A stretch of 64,000 bases of DNA from Gigaspora margarita (GCA_009809945.1 WTPW01001077.1:111310-175309), one strand, 5' to 3'. Counted from the stretch's first letter, positions 1-12,544 are shown. Made by a program: numbers and translations. Notes: a model not told the origin generated them from the letters alone.

Positions 1-115
1 TTGGGGTTGTTTTACAAATGTGCCGTAATGTTTCACAACGTATAAAAATGGTTATACATCGGAAGCAAAGACCGTTATCGTTAAACTAACTTTTTTTTTT
101 TTTTTTTAGACCAAA
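1..115 (+). promoter_or_regulatory. 5' region of the F-box/LRR gene
   Basis: This is the only upstream sequence present for the first gene. It ends in a run of T followed by AG about seven bases before the ATG at 116. That looks like a polypyrimidine tract and 3' splice site, so an intron in the 5' UTR is possible. No TATA element could be assigned with confidence. Confidence 0.3.
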
Positions 116-2137
116 ATGATAAAATTACCAAACGAATGCTTTTTCAAAATATTTAGTAATTTCCGTGATAATTATAAAACCTTATTCTCATGCCTTCTCG
201 TAAACCGTCACTGGTGTAGAATTACAGTGCCAATATTATGGAGTGAACCAAATGTTCAAGATAAAAGATTTATAAATACATGTCTTTTAACATTAAATAT
301 TGAAGAACAAACATTATTAATCCCTTTTAAGATTACACTTCCAGATGATTCAAAACCATTGTTTGAATATACAAGTTATATTACAGTCGTTAACTCTGGT
401 TTGAATGATGGAATCATAAATTGGCTTAATTATGCTTATGATGAAAATTATGTAGATAATTACGACGACGACGATTTTATAAATGCTATTAAATGTTCTT
501 TAATTGCAATGTTTCTACGAACAAGTAGGAATCTTAAAGACTTAGAAGTGAGAGGATCTATTTATAATAAAGTTATTGTAAATCTTTGTAGAAAAAATAC
601 TATTATTCATTTGGGTATTAAGAGTAATTTTGATTCTGAAACAATAAAAACATTAGTAGAAACACTACATATAAATACAACTTTAATTTGTTTACATCTT
701 AGTAGCATTGATATTGAAAATGGAAAAATATTAGCAGGGGCACTTTATAAGAACGATACTCTAACTTCTCTAGATCTTTCTGGTAGTAGAATTGATTCTG
801 AAGGAGTAAAAGCATTAGCAGATGCACTTCGTAAAAATACCTCTCTAACTTCTTTAATTCTTGGAGGTAATTTCATTGGTAATAGTGCAGGAGAAGCATT
901 AGCAGAGGCACTTTATGAGAACTGCACTCTAACTTCGTTAGATCTTTCTTATAATGGTATAGATATTGAAGGTGGAAAAGCGTTAGCAAAAGCACTTTAT
1001 AAGAATGCTACTCTAATTTTCTTAGATCTTTCTTACAATCAAATTAATGATGAAGGTGGAAAAGAATTAGCAGCAGCACTTCATATAAACACTACACTAA
1101 CTTCGTTAAATCTTGCTGATAATTTTATTTGTAATGCAGGAGGAAAAGCATTGGCAACAGCGCTTCATATAAATACTACTTTAACTTCTTTGAATATAAG
1201 TTATAATGACATTGGTATTGAAGGCGGAAAAGCATTAGCAGCAGCGCTTACTATGAATACTACTTTAAATTCTTTAGATATTAGTCATAATAGCATTGGT
1301 ATTGAAGGTGGAAAATTATTTGTAGAAACACTTTATAAAAATGCTACTTTAACTTTCATAGATCTTTCTAGTAATGGTATCAAGTGTGATGGAATAAAAG
1401 CATTGGACGCGCTTGGAAAGAACATGAAGCTTACTTCTTTAAATCTTTCTTGTAATTTTATTGGGATTGAAGGTGGAAAATCATTAGCAAAAATGCTTTA
1501 TATGAACACTATCTTAACTTCCTTAGATCTTTCATATAATAAGATCGGTGATAAAGGAGGAAAAGCATTATCAAAAACACTTAACATGAATACTACTTTA
1601 ACTACTTTATGTCTTGAAAGTAACAATATTGGTGTTGAGGGAGGTAACGCGTTAGCAAAGGCACTTCGTAAGAATACTACCCTAACTTTCTTAGATCTTT
1701 CTTATAATCGAATTAATGATGAAGGTGGAAAAGCATTAGCAGTATCGCTTACTATAAACACAACTCTGACTTGTCTAAATCTTTCTTCTAATAAAATTAG
1801 TGATGAAGGAGGAAAAAACTTAGCAGAGGCACTTCATAAGAATACTACCTTAACTTTCTTAGATCTTTCTTATAATCGGATTAATGATGAAGGTGGAAAA
1901 GCATTAGCAGCAGCGCTTACTATAAACGCTACCCTAACTCTCCTAAATCTCTCTTCTAATAAAATTAGTGATGAAGGAGGAGAAGCATTAGCAGCAGCTC
2001 TTAGTAAAAATCGTATTTTACTCTCCTTAAATCTTTATGATAATAGAATTAGTTACAAAGCGAGGACAAACATAAAAAACATTTATCGCATAAAATTTTC
2101 GAAATATTACGAAAGTATTATTAAAGCTCTTTCATAA
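116..2137 (+). CDS. F-box and leucine-rich-repeat (ribonuclease-inhibitor type) protein
   Basis: This is an intact single-exon gene of 673 residues. Residues 1-45 read as an F-box (LPNECFFKIFSNF, then CLLVNRHWCRITVPILW), which in known families binds Skp1 of an SCF ubiquitin ligase. From about residue 150 to the end run roughly 17-18 repeats of 28 residues with the consensus NTTLTSLDLSYNxI..EGGKALAxAL, typical of RI-like/NLRC3-type LRRs, forming a curved substrate-binding surface. By family analogy it would select substrates for ubiquitination; the substrate is unknown. The ATG at 116 begins exactly at the F-box. No signal peptide or membrane segment is seen. Repeats 13-14 (1667-1834) and 15-16 (1835-2002) are almost identical, a sign of recent repeat expansion. 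Confidence 0.9.
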   Translation: MIKLPNECFFKIFSNFRDNYKTLFSCLLVNRHWCRITVPILWSEPNVQDKRFINTCLLTLNIEEQTLLIPFKITLPDDSKPLFEYTSYITVVNSGLNDGIINWLNYAYDENYVDNYDDDDFINAIKCSLIAMFLRTSRNLKDLEVRGSIYNKVIVNLCRKNTIIHLGIKSNFDSETIKTLVETLHINTTLICLHLSSIDIENGKILAGALYKNDTLTSLDLSGSRIDSEGVKALADALRKNTSLTSLILGGNFIGNSAGEALAEALYENCTLTSLDLSYNGIDIEGGKALAKALYKNATLIFLDLSYNQINDEGGKELAAALHINTTLTSLNLADNFICNAGGKALATALHINTTLTSLNISYNDIGIEGGKALAAALTMNTTLNSLDISHNSIGIEGGKLFVETLYKNATLTFIDLSSNGIKCDGIKALDALGKNMKLTSLNLSCNFIGIEGGKSLAKMLYMNTILTSLDLSYNKIGDKGGKALSKTLNMNTTLTTLCLESNNIGVEGGNALAKALRKNTTLTFLDLSYNRINDEGGKALAVSLTINTTLTCLNLSSNKISDEGGKNLAEALHKNTTLTFLDLSYNRINDEGGKALAAALTINATLTLLNLSSNKISDEGGEALAAALSKNRILLSLNLYDNRISYKARTNIKNIYRIKFSKYYESIIKALS

Positions 2138-2884
2138 ATCAAATTCAAACAATAACATAAATGAACTTTAATCATTTTTTTTTTGGTTACGTATTATTAG
2201 GGATTATATTCGGTCCTAATTAGTCCGACCGGTCCCAAAGAATTGTTATTTTCAGAGATGATTTTTTCAATGCGAGTTACTAATTATATATGTTAATAGC
2301 TCTTTAAAAAAATTATATTAAAAAAAACAATATTTTTGTTGGGTCGTTTGGAGCAGACCGGTCCTGGGCCGCGATCCCAACACAATATTTTAAGATATTT
2401 TAAACTATAGAAAAAATTTTTTTTCCTTTATCTCCAATAAGTAACCCTAGTTAAAAATTATTAATAAAACTTATAGTCGCTTTCAATAAGTTTTATTTAT
2501 CATAATAAAGAAAAATTTTTTTTATTATAGCTTTAAAAGTGAGTTTCCTGATTAACGCTTTATTAATATTAAATTATTAGGTAATGTAACAAACAGTAAT
2601 ATTTATGATAGAAATAAAAATGGGGTTTTGCCTTGAAAATAACCCTATGAGACATAGAAATTACCATGTTCCATAGTAATTACCATGTTCCATAAAGACA
2701 TTTTCAACTTAAACCAATTGTGACTAAATAAAATATAACTAAAATAACCTGTAACTCCAAAACACATTAGTCTTATTATGACTATTAACAATTAAGATTC
2801 ATAATGACCTGAACTTTATATTAATAACGTATAGTAAATTTTAACATAGTTATTAATATAGTATCATATTAAGTGAAAACAAAT
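2138..2884. other. AT-rich intergenic stretch
   Basis: No gene was seen. At about 2201-2380 two GACCGGTCC motifs lie near weakly inverted ends that contain GGGAT, so an old small hAT-like MITE is possible but not established. At about 2655-2695 the 16-mer ATTACCATGTTCCATA occurs twice. Confidence 0.4.
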
Positions 2885-3153
2885 TTATTCAACATATGTA
2901 TTTGTAAATCCAATTAGTTTAAACTCCTTTTGAAAATGTTGGGCGTCGATTTCAACATTTGCTAATGCTGATGATTCATCAAAATCATAAAAATTTGCTT
3001 ACATTTGTAAGATATCACCATGGAATGCATTTGTGAATATCTCCAGCAACTTAAAAATTTTGGTGATTTATCAGTTTGCGATTGCGAGACATAATTATGA
3101 AATGGATCATCTTGGCGTTGGCCAATATTTACGAATAAAGTAGTAAGTTTCAA
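2885..3153 (-). pseudogene. C-terminal remnant of an unrecognised protein gene
   Basis: On the minus strand the last 37 codons before the TAA at 2885-2887 read as ordinary protein: ANFYDFDESSALANVEIDAQ, followed by a 17-residue tail ending NTYVE. Upstream, in other frames, comes another protein-like stretch with VNIGQRQDDPFHNYVSQSQ. The pieces are separated by a frame change and an in-frame stop, so this is a broken remnant or contains an unseen intron. I do not recognise the family. Confidence 0.35.
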
Positions 3154-5670
3154 GTTGTTATAAAGTTTTGTAGAGATTACCTATACTGAACACTAACAAT
3201 TTTTTTTTTTTTTAGACCTTAAAGAATAGAACATATCCACACTAGTTTCAATTTAATTAATTTGGTTACTGAACATGCTGAGCAAAGAAACCTTTGAACA
3301 GCCTTTTCAGTTTAGAATAGCTAAAAACAACTAGCATGTTTAGTAGCCAGAAAATAGATCATTTAAGAAACATTATATAAAAAAATTCTGTACCAAACGA
3401 ATTTGCATGTTGGAAAAAGATATCGACAAGTCCAGGAGTTTAAATAAAGAGATACTACCAGTGTTAGAAATCTGATGTTTTCATGTTCTCATAAGAACAT
3501 ACCTCAAGATTTGAGAACATAACTTTAGATTTGAGAACATACCTTTAGATTCGAGAAACATTTGATATTTTGTTAAATGTTCTCTATGAAAAAAATTTGA
3601 GAAAATAAAACTTCTTTATATAAGTATAATTAAATAATTCAGATGGAATTGACAAATAGAAATCGAGCAAAGTTCAAAACCATCCAAATAGAAATGAATG
3701 AACATAAAAGAATAATAATATTGGGACAAAAAATTGAATGAATGACCTATTTTCCGAAATAAGGTTTGAAGAAATAGGAAGATTAATAAATTTTACTGTT
3801 GAGAATATAAATACAGTGGATTTCATCTAGAGCCAACAGATTTTATATATAGGGCGCCAATTTTTTAGCTGCAGTGTAACCTAATTATCCAATAAAAATG
3901 CAGAAAAGCTTCAACAATTTTAAATTTTATTAATAAAATTTAAAATTTGTTAATAAACTAGGCGCATGAGTTGCTCAAAGGGAGTTAGAAATGAGTTTGT
4001 TGTTGGGGTATCTAATGTACTATATAAATTAAATTTATATGTAGTGCAATCATTGTATATGATAGTTTAGTACATAGTTGATATTAGAAGGTCATATGAA
4101 TCTAACAGTAAATTAAGTTATTCGGACATTTATGATTTATTAGGCATTTGCTATAAAAAGGAATGTGAATTTATGTAATCTTTATTTAAGGAGGAATTCA
4201 GAGAATGATTATTGTTGCTCAAAGCAAGAACTTATATACGTGTTAATTTCCTAAAGCGTGATCATAAGGTTTCGAGAGTCCGCACTATAGGCGTAGGATA
4301 TACATAGTTTTGTAATCACGTCTATATGATATTTTGAGAGTATACGTTCTTGCATGAATTAAGTATGATGCCTAATACTACTAAGGTAAGATTTGTATAA
4401 TTATGATAGTACAATTATGGAAGTAAGTGATAACTAAAAGAATTAGACAAATATGGAAATGGGAGAAACAGGAAAAATTAATTGTTATAGTAGACTTATA
4501 TAAAAATCAAATATAAAAACTTTCCGTGTAATATATGTATAAAATATTGCGCAACAGTTTAATTTTGATAAAATTTAAGTTTTTTTTTTGATTATGAAAA
4601 AAAGCTCTTTATAACATTAAAATACACTTTCTATTGAAATCAGACGCCAAAATTTTGTAATATAGTAATATGTTGAATATCGAGAAGATTAAAAGTAAAA
4701 TATATAAGAAATCGCTAGATTTAAATTGTATCTTCTTGATAGACAAATATTGATTTGTTTAGAATTTGGGCATACGTGTTTAGTGGATAGCATATTTTAA
4801 TAAAATAGAGATTTTTTTTATAAACTATTTTCGTTAATAATATAATTAATGCGGAATAGATTAATATTTAAGTCTTTGATTAGTTTTTTGGTTATGAAAA
4901 GAACTATCTATTTTATTAAAATATAAAAAAAATAAAATGTAGACAATCGAAAAGATATATTTGAAATACAGCAATTTTTATATATTTAAATCTTATCGAT
5001 ATTTAATATATGAATTTGTTGATAAATTTCATGTAAGTGGTTAGTAGATAATATAATTTAATATTATAAAGGTTTTTTTCATAATAATAAAAAAAAAGAT
5101 TTAGATTTTATTAAAAAAATTTGGTGCAGTATTTTATACATATAAAAGGTTTCAAATAGGATTAGACATATATTTGATTTACACAGTGCATTGCATACCC
5201 TGTTTTGATAGTGGTGTTGCTGTATTTAAAAAATTACAATTCATAATATGTCACGGCATGTAGCAATACTTGATGTAGTATTGTAGCCACGTGTAATGCA
5301 ATTTGATGCATTATTTGCTATATGCGTTGTAAAATAAAAAATAAAAAAAAACCGTTTGCACTATTTTTACGACTTTTCAATTTTATTCAATTATTGTATT
5401 TATTAAAATTTCATATATTTATTGAAAATGTTCTATTTTATCTATATTCGTCAGCTAAAAATTCAATGACAGTTGTTCAGATGAATATTTATATTTCTGA
5501 GGCTTGATAGTTGTTCAGATGAATATTTCATATTTATGGGTTCACTATTTTTAAAAAGTGAAAATTAAAGAGAAATTTTGGAAATTTTATGAATATAAGT
5601 AGAATAATTAGATTTCTGAATACAAATGGTTGCAGAAATGGGTATGGAATTATTTTTACATTAATTAACA
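3154..5670. other. Long AT-rich region without recognisable genes
   Basis: No convincing coding sequence was seen on either strand. A short tandem repeat around GAGAACATACCTTTAGATTT lies at about 3480-3555. A direct repeat of TTGTTCAGATGAATATTT occurs near 5473 and 5512. The 3' terminus of the adjacent Helitron should lie in the last few hundred bases, but no clear hairpin plus CTRR end could be fixed. Confidence 0.5.
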
Positions 5671-7000
5671 CTAAGAAAAACGCTGCATAAAGTTGCCAAA
5701 ACCATCATTATATAAGGAATTTAACCGCTCATATTCATTAATAACTGCTGGGTCAGCTATTATATAAGTTGGATTGAATGATTCAATATCTAAAGAGTTC
5801 CATGATGGGGCTCGACTAAGAGCAACGTATGCTTGACCATAGGCAAACATTTGTTCATTAATAGCAACTGAAATATTAGGTATGGTCAACCCCTGTGTTT
5901 TATGCACTGTAAGTGCGAATGCATTTTGAAGAGGAAATTGATGTCTACTTGAAGGAAAACCATTTAATAGAAAATGTTTAGTTATTCTTTTTACAGTTGC
6001 TGTGATCATTCTTTGTGGTGTTGGAAATACAACATTGACTGTGTCTTCATCAATTAATTCAACAATGATTCCAACAGATCCATTATAAAGGCCATGCTCA
6101 AATAAGGTATTATCAAGGTACATAACACGTGCACCTTTTTGTAAGATTAAGGTTGCAGGCAAATTTGTATGTTGGCGAAAATTACGATCATTATTTACTG
6201 CATCCCATTCTTGATCATTAATATGGTCCACGGCAGTTGAGATTATAGGTTCAGGGTCTTCTGGCTCTTGAGGTAAAGTTAGACAAGCTAACTTATTTAT
6301 GTTATCAGCCATGGCACGGAATCCAACTAAATGTGTAGTATCAACAGGGGAACGTGAAGATGGATTTTTTATTTTATCCTCAATTGTTTGTAATGTAATA
6401 GTTGATATGATTCCACTTCGAATTTCATTTAATAGTCCATAAAACATCATATCTTCATTTTGTCTGCGAGGTGTTGATAAAAATATAGGAAAAAATTCTG
6501 ACCAAATAGGTGAACGAAATACTTGGGCACCATTTATAGGAGGTAGTTGTGCAAGGTCACCTACTAGTAGAACTCTGATTCCACCAAATGGTAAAGTATT
6601 ATTGTGAAGACGAGCAAAAAGATTACTAATAAAAGTTAACAAACTGGCAGATACCATGGATATCTCATCAATTATAATAACCTCAGTTTCTCGAAGAAGT
6701 TGGCAACTTTCTTGATCATTTAGAGCCAAACTTACATGATTTCCAGAAGATGGTCGTATTTTTAGTTGAGAATGAATTGTTTTACCATTAATATTTGGGC
6801 AGCTACACCTGTTGGAGCCATTAACAAATACTTTTTGTGATGTAATTGAAGGTAGTTTAAGATTAAATTTATTAGATATGATTTTCCAGTTCCTGCAGAG
6901 CCAGTAAGAAAAAAATATGGATGACCACGTTCACTTATAGATCTCCAGGCTGAAGTTAATATGTTGAATGCTGCATATTGGTCTGACTGTGCTTCTAATA
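5671..7000 (-). pseudogene. Helitron Pif1-like helicase domain
   Basis: The upstream part reads QSDQYAAFNILTSAW, then FFLTGSAGTGKSYLINLILN with Walker A near 6878-6908, then LLMAPTGVAA. A frame change near 6793 leads to INGKTIHSQLKIRPSSGN and EVIIIDEISMVS (Walker B, DEIS), then LLVGDLAQLPPING and, near the end, ALTVHKTQG with YVALSRAPSW. These are the Pif1/RecD2 motifs in order; the enzyme would unwind DNA during rolling-circle transposition. The stop is at 5671. The 352 codons from 6729 begin at TTG rather than ATG, so they are part of a longer protein, not a separate gene. Confidence 0.87.
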
Positions 7001-7007
7001 ATGAATA

Positions 7008-7523
7008 TCAGGAAATTGAGGGTGGGGAACGCATTAATGTATTAAGCTGATTACGTATAATGGATGCAATATCCTGCTGCATACTATGAACTATTTTATC
7101 TATTTGTTGTTGATAATTAAGTGAAAAGCTAAGAATTCTTGCTGTTGTAGTTTGACTAACATGTTGCAAAACTTGATCAAATTGCTCAGGAAATTTAGAA
7201 CGGAAGTGCTCTCGATAGTTTGAACATGAACCTAACAATTCACTTTTGGTAGATTAAGTAGAAGTTGTTGGTAAAAAAATGATTCACCATCTTCTACTGA
7301 AAGATGTTGGAAACGGATTAAAATAGCCTTTTTTTCTCTTAATTACAAATTTATTTTGTTGATCTGTCCAATAATTAATGTTTGAATTTGGCCTATTGGA
7401 TATTATTTTGTAATTCTGATGATAATAAGGATATGTAATATTATCAAAGTGTGATTCTACTGGTCTAAAAAAATATTTATCAATAGCATCTGCCCAGTAT
7501 GGATTAGAAGGTTCATTGTTCAA
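7008..7523 (-). pseudogene. Helitron linker between Rep and helicase
   Basis: Two open pieces (7284-7523 and 7008-7238) with a frame-changed bridge. DAIDKYFFRP and ITYPYYHQNY, then QQLLLNLP in another frame, then ELLGSCSNYREHF, are the usual order of the segment joining Rep and helicase in fungal Helitrons. No catalytic motif is expected here. Confidence 0.65.
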
Positions 7524-7550
7524 TCTATAAATTGGCTTTATGCATTTTGA

Positions 7551-9005
7551 TCACATATTTGGAGGTTTAGTTATTAAATATTCTGTAGCAATAGTGGAAC
7601 GACAAATAGAATATCCAATTAACAGAATCATCAATTCCATTGCACCAAGACGTCTGGCCAAAATATGAGATCGATAGGTATTATGTTCAGTTAAACTAAA
7701 TAAATCAGAACTTTCTGGTTTAGTAATATATTTAGTCATATATTTAGCAAAAGACCTAGAAGTGACATATTGAAAATTACAATGCCCTTGCCATAATAAT
7801 AAAGTAGGTGCATGATAGAGAACAATCCATTGATCAGCTTCCTTGGTTCGACGATAAGTATAACGTATTAAAGTAGGATTAAAATAAGTATTATCAGATA
7901 GTGGTGCAGGAAACTTTTTATTACACTGTTCTCCAGGAAGAGGTGGACCACCACATTTATTAGAGCAACACCGATGGACTTGATGAGTACGAACTAGTTC
8001 ATAAAGAACTGGTTCAGTTTGTGGGTTTGGCAGGTCTGCACGAATAATATTGCGATTTATTAAATCTGGAATTGATGCATCAAGATAAGCTATACCATGA
8101 GTGTGTATGCTACCACGATTTTGAAATTCATCTCGTTCAAAATGATGTAACCATTTACCCCATTCTGCTAGATTTTTATTTTTCCATAGCAACTTTCGAA
8201 TAGAATTTAATCTGTGATGGTAATGAAAATAAGTATGTAAAGGACGATTTGTTGGTAAAGTGGAACAGTCATCAGTATGTGATAGAATTTTTAACAAATG
8301 TGGCCAAAGCCCTTCAGCCATAGTCATAGTATAGAAGATTTGAGGTAGGCCAAAACTTTGAACCATTGCATTTACAGAATGTTCACGTTGACGAAAATAT
8401 GTATTGCCAGTTCTAATATAAGAAGGGAGTATAGTAGTTAAAGTTTCATTAACTATTCTTCGATTATTGTAAATACTTTGACTAATTAAATCAGCAATAG
8501 TTGGAAGTTGTTGTTGATCAACATTACGTTGGCGCAAAATGTGCTGTCTGTTTTGATGGTTTCGAAGTTTTTCTAAATTAATATAGGACCAAAATGGCCA
8601 GTACCAGTGGAGACGAAATCGGGGATCTGGACATAATAGTCTAAGTTTAATATATTTAGCATATGTATCAATATGGTTACGGCGATTATTTAGGTTCTTA
8701 AATAATTCACCCCAATGACCATGTCCATCTGGAAAGAGGTCAGAAAAAAGTATAGCTTCTAAATTGGGATCATGGTATGGAATTGGTAATTCTACATTAT
8801 TAGGATCTCTTATGAAACCAGCCAATAGTCTACTATAATGAAAATCTTCATCATGAATTTCAGGATCAAAATCATATGGTGTTACTATTATATCAGGATG
8901 ATGTTGTAGTGGTGTGTTATCAGTTACTATATTTTCATCCTCATTAATTACTTGTGCAATAGGAAAAGTATTCGGTGGACGTGTAAAAATAATTGATGAA
9001 AACAT
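7551..9005 (-). pseudogene. Helitron Rep domain (Helitron-like N, HUH endonuclease)
   Basis: An open stretch of 484 codons. FGLPQIFYTMTMAEGLWPHL is the segment just before the catalytic core. FERDEFQNRGSIHTHGIAYL contains the HUH motif as HTH, which coordinates the metal. SFAKYMTKYITKPES carries the two tyrosines spaced as in Helitron Y2 Rep proteins, which in the family nick and rejoin transposon DNA. The Cys-rich CCSNKCGGPPLPGEQC lies between them. Catalytic motifs look intact; breaks lie at the domain borders. Confidence 0.88.
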
Positions 9006-9017
9006 ATGATCAAAATG

Positions 9018-9762
9018 TTAAAAAAAACGATTATTAATTTTTAACCAGTTAGCTGCATATAGCAAAGATGGATGAAACCAATTGTAATTAGGTGCAGAAT
9101 CCAAGATAGCACCTAATGTCCCAGTGTAAATTTGTATAGCACAAATATTTTTTGAGAGACCAAATGCACCTGTGAGATGGCGATAGTGTGTAAAATGATT
9201 TGCACTTTCTGCACGTCCAAGAGAGCAACTTAGATGAATAGGTGAAAGCCAACGGCGATGAAACATGGGAACATTTGCTAAAGCATCTGAAATTGGATCA
9301 AGATTTGGAGCATTGTGACGTTTAGCAGCAGATGTACATGAACTACACACAGCGATATAATTTTCTTTATTAGGGTGTTCAATGAGTGATAAATGTGGAA
9401 AAGCTTGACAAAGGTCATAATCTATATTAATTTCACGAACAACCCATTTTGCTTGAACAGGAAACATTAGAATTGAGCAATGTGAACAAGGAACACATGG
9501 AAACATGTATAAAATTTCATTTTGAAATTGGTTATTGAGAGAAACTAAAGAATGGGAAGGTTGCCATGGGGGAAAAGTAAGGTTGGATGCTAATTGATGT
9601 TGATTTGCTGATAATGGAGCAGATATAAAGTAGGTGCTCGTGGATGGTTGGCATTAACATTAATTCGAGCCTGGTGACCCATTAAAAAGTTATTACATAA
9701 ATCATAATAAGCATTATCTTCATCTAAATCGATCATTGATATTTGGGTTATAGAAAGCGACA
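9018..9762 (-). pseudogene. Helitron Rep-helicase, N-terminal zinc-finger region
   Basis: Begins MSLSITQISMIDLDEDNAYY at 9762. After one frame change near 9640 it runs on through SAPLSANQHQLASNLTFPPW into a Cys/His-rich segment (PCVPCSHCSIL, then CSSCTSAAKRHN). Paired CxxC motifs at this position are usual for Helitron proteins and probably bind zinc and transposon DNA. The segment ends NWLKINNRFF, and the next domain follows a few bases later in another frame after a T-run. Confidence 0.7.
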
Positions 9763-10080
9763 TAACAAAAGTAATATTTTGTTTATTTTAATTTATTTTA
9801 TAAAATCATTTCTTACTCTTTTATAATTTTTTAAAAGCACCGAATTTACTGTTTTAAAGATACATTAATGGGAAGTGCTGCTCTAAGGATAGAAAATTAA
9901 TGATCATTAAATATAATGATTATATTATTATGCAAGGACAATTAAATATTTTTGTTTCTTAAAAAGAGTATTTAATAATTTATTAATAACATTTAATGGT
10001 GGTTTAATTATGAAGATCCATATTTAAATTTTATTTTAAGCTTATTTCCAAATCGGACCAAAAAATACAATTAGATAAAA
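9763..10080. other. AT-rich flank upstream of the Helitron
   Basis: No gene was seen. The 5' end of the Helitron should lie here or slightly beyond. A TC dinucleotide following an A is too common to choose one. Confidence 0.4.
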
Positions 10081-10255
10081 TTTTTTAACCAATCGATTGA
10101 AAATCGAGCATACCAAATCGATTAATCGATTAGTGTAACAATCGATTAATTTATTAATAAATTAATCGATAAATCGATTAATCGATTAATCGATTAAATC
10201 GATCGATCGATTAATCGAATCGACGATTAATCGATTGATCGATTAATTGATTACT
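10081..10255. repeat. ATTAATCG octamer array, copy 1
   Basis: A degenerate tandem array of the 8-mer ATTAATCG, reading TTAATCGATTAATCGATT over and over with single-base variants. The unit combines palindromes ATTAAT and ATCGAT, so both strands read nearly the same. A second, longer array lies at 12545-12925. Confidence 0.8.
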
Positions 10256-12544
10256 ATAGAGAATAAATACAACCTATTTTGAGCGAAAAAATAGATGAAA
10301 AAAATGTCAATCAAAATGTTTCACGAATTTAATAGAGTTTTGTACAATGGTCTAAAGCTCAAGAACAAGTGCAAGTGCAAGTACAAGAACAAATGCAAGC
10401 GCAAATACAAATGCAAGAAAAATTGCTCCGCAATAGATAAAAAACAATGAAATCAATAAAAGATAGTGAATAGATTAGCAAATATTAAGAAAAATTGCAT
10501 TCCACTAAAGATTTAGACGATTAATTCTAGATTTTTCTGATAATTACTAATTTTCTTAGCTATCCTTGTAGTTCGTAGTTTCAATAAATAAAATCACGGT
10601 TATATTCAAAATGTAATCAGCGTGCTAAAACTAATGTAGCGATCAAGTTATTATGTTTTAAAGCTTTTGATTGGTTATACAAACCGTGATCAAAATGTTA
10701 AGACTAAAATATCGATGAGCAAGTTATGATCAAGAATGTCATTACAATTCAGATTCATTAGGGGGTTCATAATTAACGATTTGGCATCCGATTTCAGACA
10801 AAATAAGTGACGTATTTACTTCAAAATAAATGATACATAATTACTATTTGTTTAACATATAGACCTATTTGCATAATTATTTACCGGTAAAAATGTATCA
10901 AAAAAAGCCAATTTTATTAACGTATAGTTATTTAATTCACTGTGCAAGAATTTTTAAATAGAAGTAGGATCTTATGTGATTTGGATGATTATTGACTATT
11001 AATCAGAAATTATAAGCTCGATTATGAATTTCTTATGAGCGTTTATGGACATTTGTATGTATATAACATAGTTATAAATTTTTGTATGTATTGTCACGGT
11101 TCTCGTGACTTAGATTACAGCTTAGATAAAATTTTGGATTATTTTTTTTATTATTATAAATTTTTATAATGTTTTATTTTCTTGTTTATTTGTTTATTTT
11201 CCTTATTTAAATGACATGTGGGGCCACGAAGAGTAAAATTGTTGGTTAAACCGGAAATTGTTGATCCCTGGTACCGGTAAGCCATTAGTTATCGTCATCA
11301 TGGCTTAAGTGAATGACGTAAAGAGGCTTTAATTATTTTGGAGCATTAATGCTCACGCGCCAGAAGCATGAATGCTTCGAAGCCTTGGAGCATAGAAGCA
11401 CGAATGCTTCAAAGCCTTGGAAGTATAAAGTATAGCGAGAAATACGTTATGCAGTAATTTATAGTAAAATAAAATGTATTTAAGGACCTTTATTTTGCGC
11501 TAATAAAGTTTTCTCAGACTTCGATGTCTTTAAATAAGTTTAATTAAAGTTTAAGAATCAATTTCTCACTAAGTTAAATTGTGTTAAAAGACTATTACGA
11601 ATTAATATATATTTATTTATTTTATTTCCTCTAACAATCTAGCTAACCACCACTATTAATCATTTTATCCCGCCCTTATACATTATTAATTACCTATAAT
11701 AATTATTATCCTTATCCTTGTATCACCCCTCTTAAATCACGTATATAGATCAACACCTGCAATTATAGTGGCTGCATAGCCCTCAATTTGATCGAATACA
11801 TTGATCACCGGAATTAAATAAAAAGACTTCGTGACTGTATATCACGTGCTTAATTGTCTAACAACTATTATTTATAGAATTCCCAATTACTATTAGAGCT
11901 AAAATTGCACTTATTAAGTAACGCTCTCCCAAAACAATAGTAACAGTATGTACAGTACTTGATCACTATAAATTTAGTACATTTATACCTGATTATACAC
12001 CTGATTACTTATAAATTTTTATACGCTTATGATTTGATCGCTTTGTTACCATTATAATTTTTTAAATGTGTATTTATATAATAATATTTTAAAAAATTGA
12101 TAAAATTAAAGCAAATCTGAATTGATGAATTTAATAATTATAAGATTCAAATGGTTTAAAAGTAGGTAAAGTCTATATAAGCATTTTTATTTGTAATCAA
12201 TGCTGTAAGATTTATAAGAAATGATTATTATTTTAATGAGAAATTGCATTCCTCGTGATATATATATATGTATATATATTTATTAATCATGAAAAATCTA
12301 GAGACTCTACTCGATCCCGCGAATCCCATGCGGGATTTTTTAAAAAATCGGGATTTGCTCATAACTTGTAACAAATGTTTAATCATGATAGTAACAAATC
12401 AACCTTAACCACATATAAAGTATTGTGTATCGATTTGTAATAAAATCTTTACGGTAAATCATAGTAAAATTCTTGAATGAATCAAACATTGAGTGAAGAA
12501 AAAAATTAAATTAAGATTTTACAAAGTGGCTGTTAATCATTAAG
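10256..12544. other. Non-coding stretch between the two ATTAATCG arrays
   Basis: No gene was identified. At 10350-10435 a hexamer-based CAAGTG/CAAATG repeat could encode a Gln-rich peptide (QVQVQVQEQMQAQIQMQEK) but has no supported gene around it. At about 11363-11431 a 34-bp unit containing GAAGCATGAATGCTTC occurs twice. The rest is AT-rich. Confidence 0.5.

Larger units (their letters stand above)
5671..9762 (-). mobile_element. Helitron, coding region with about six frame changes
   Basis: A rolling-circle DNA transposon on the minus strand. Reading downstream from 9762 it encodes, in order, a Cys-rich N-terminal region, the Helitron-like N domain with HUH and tyrosine motifs, a linker, and a Pif1-like helicase. 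The parts lie in several frames but in the right order and without large gaps, so this is a fairly recent copy broken by small indels. The frame changes are near 9640, 9010, 7535, 7260-7290, 7000 and 6793. The ends (5' TC and 3' hairpin-CTRR in the family) were not located. The upstream limit is set by the first ATG (reading MSLSITQISMIDLDEDNAYY) at 9762. Confidence 0.88.

Noticed and set aside
4005-4385. TGTTGGGG start suggesting another solo LTR
   Set aside because: No defined end or target duplication.
11092-11640. Stretch starting TGTCACGG with TATA- and AATAAA-like motifs, resembling a solo LTR
   Set aside because: No matching 5-bp duplication and no coding part nearby; the right end could not be fixed, so it is not called.
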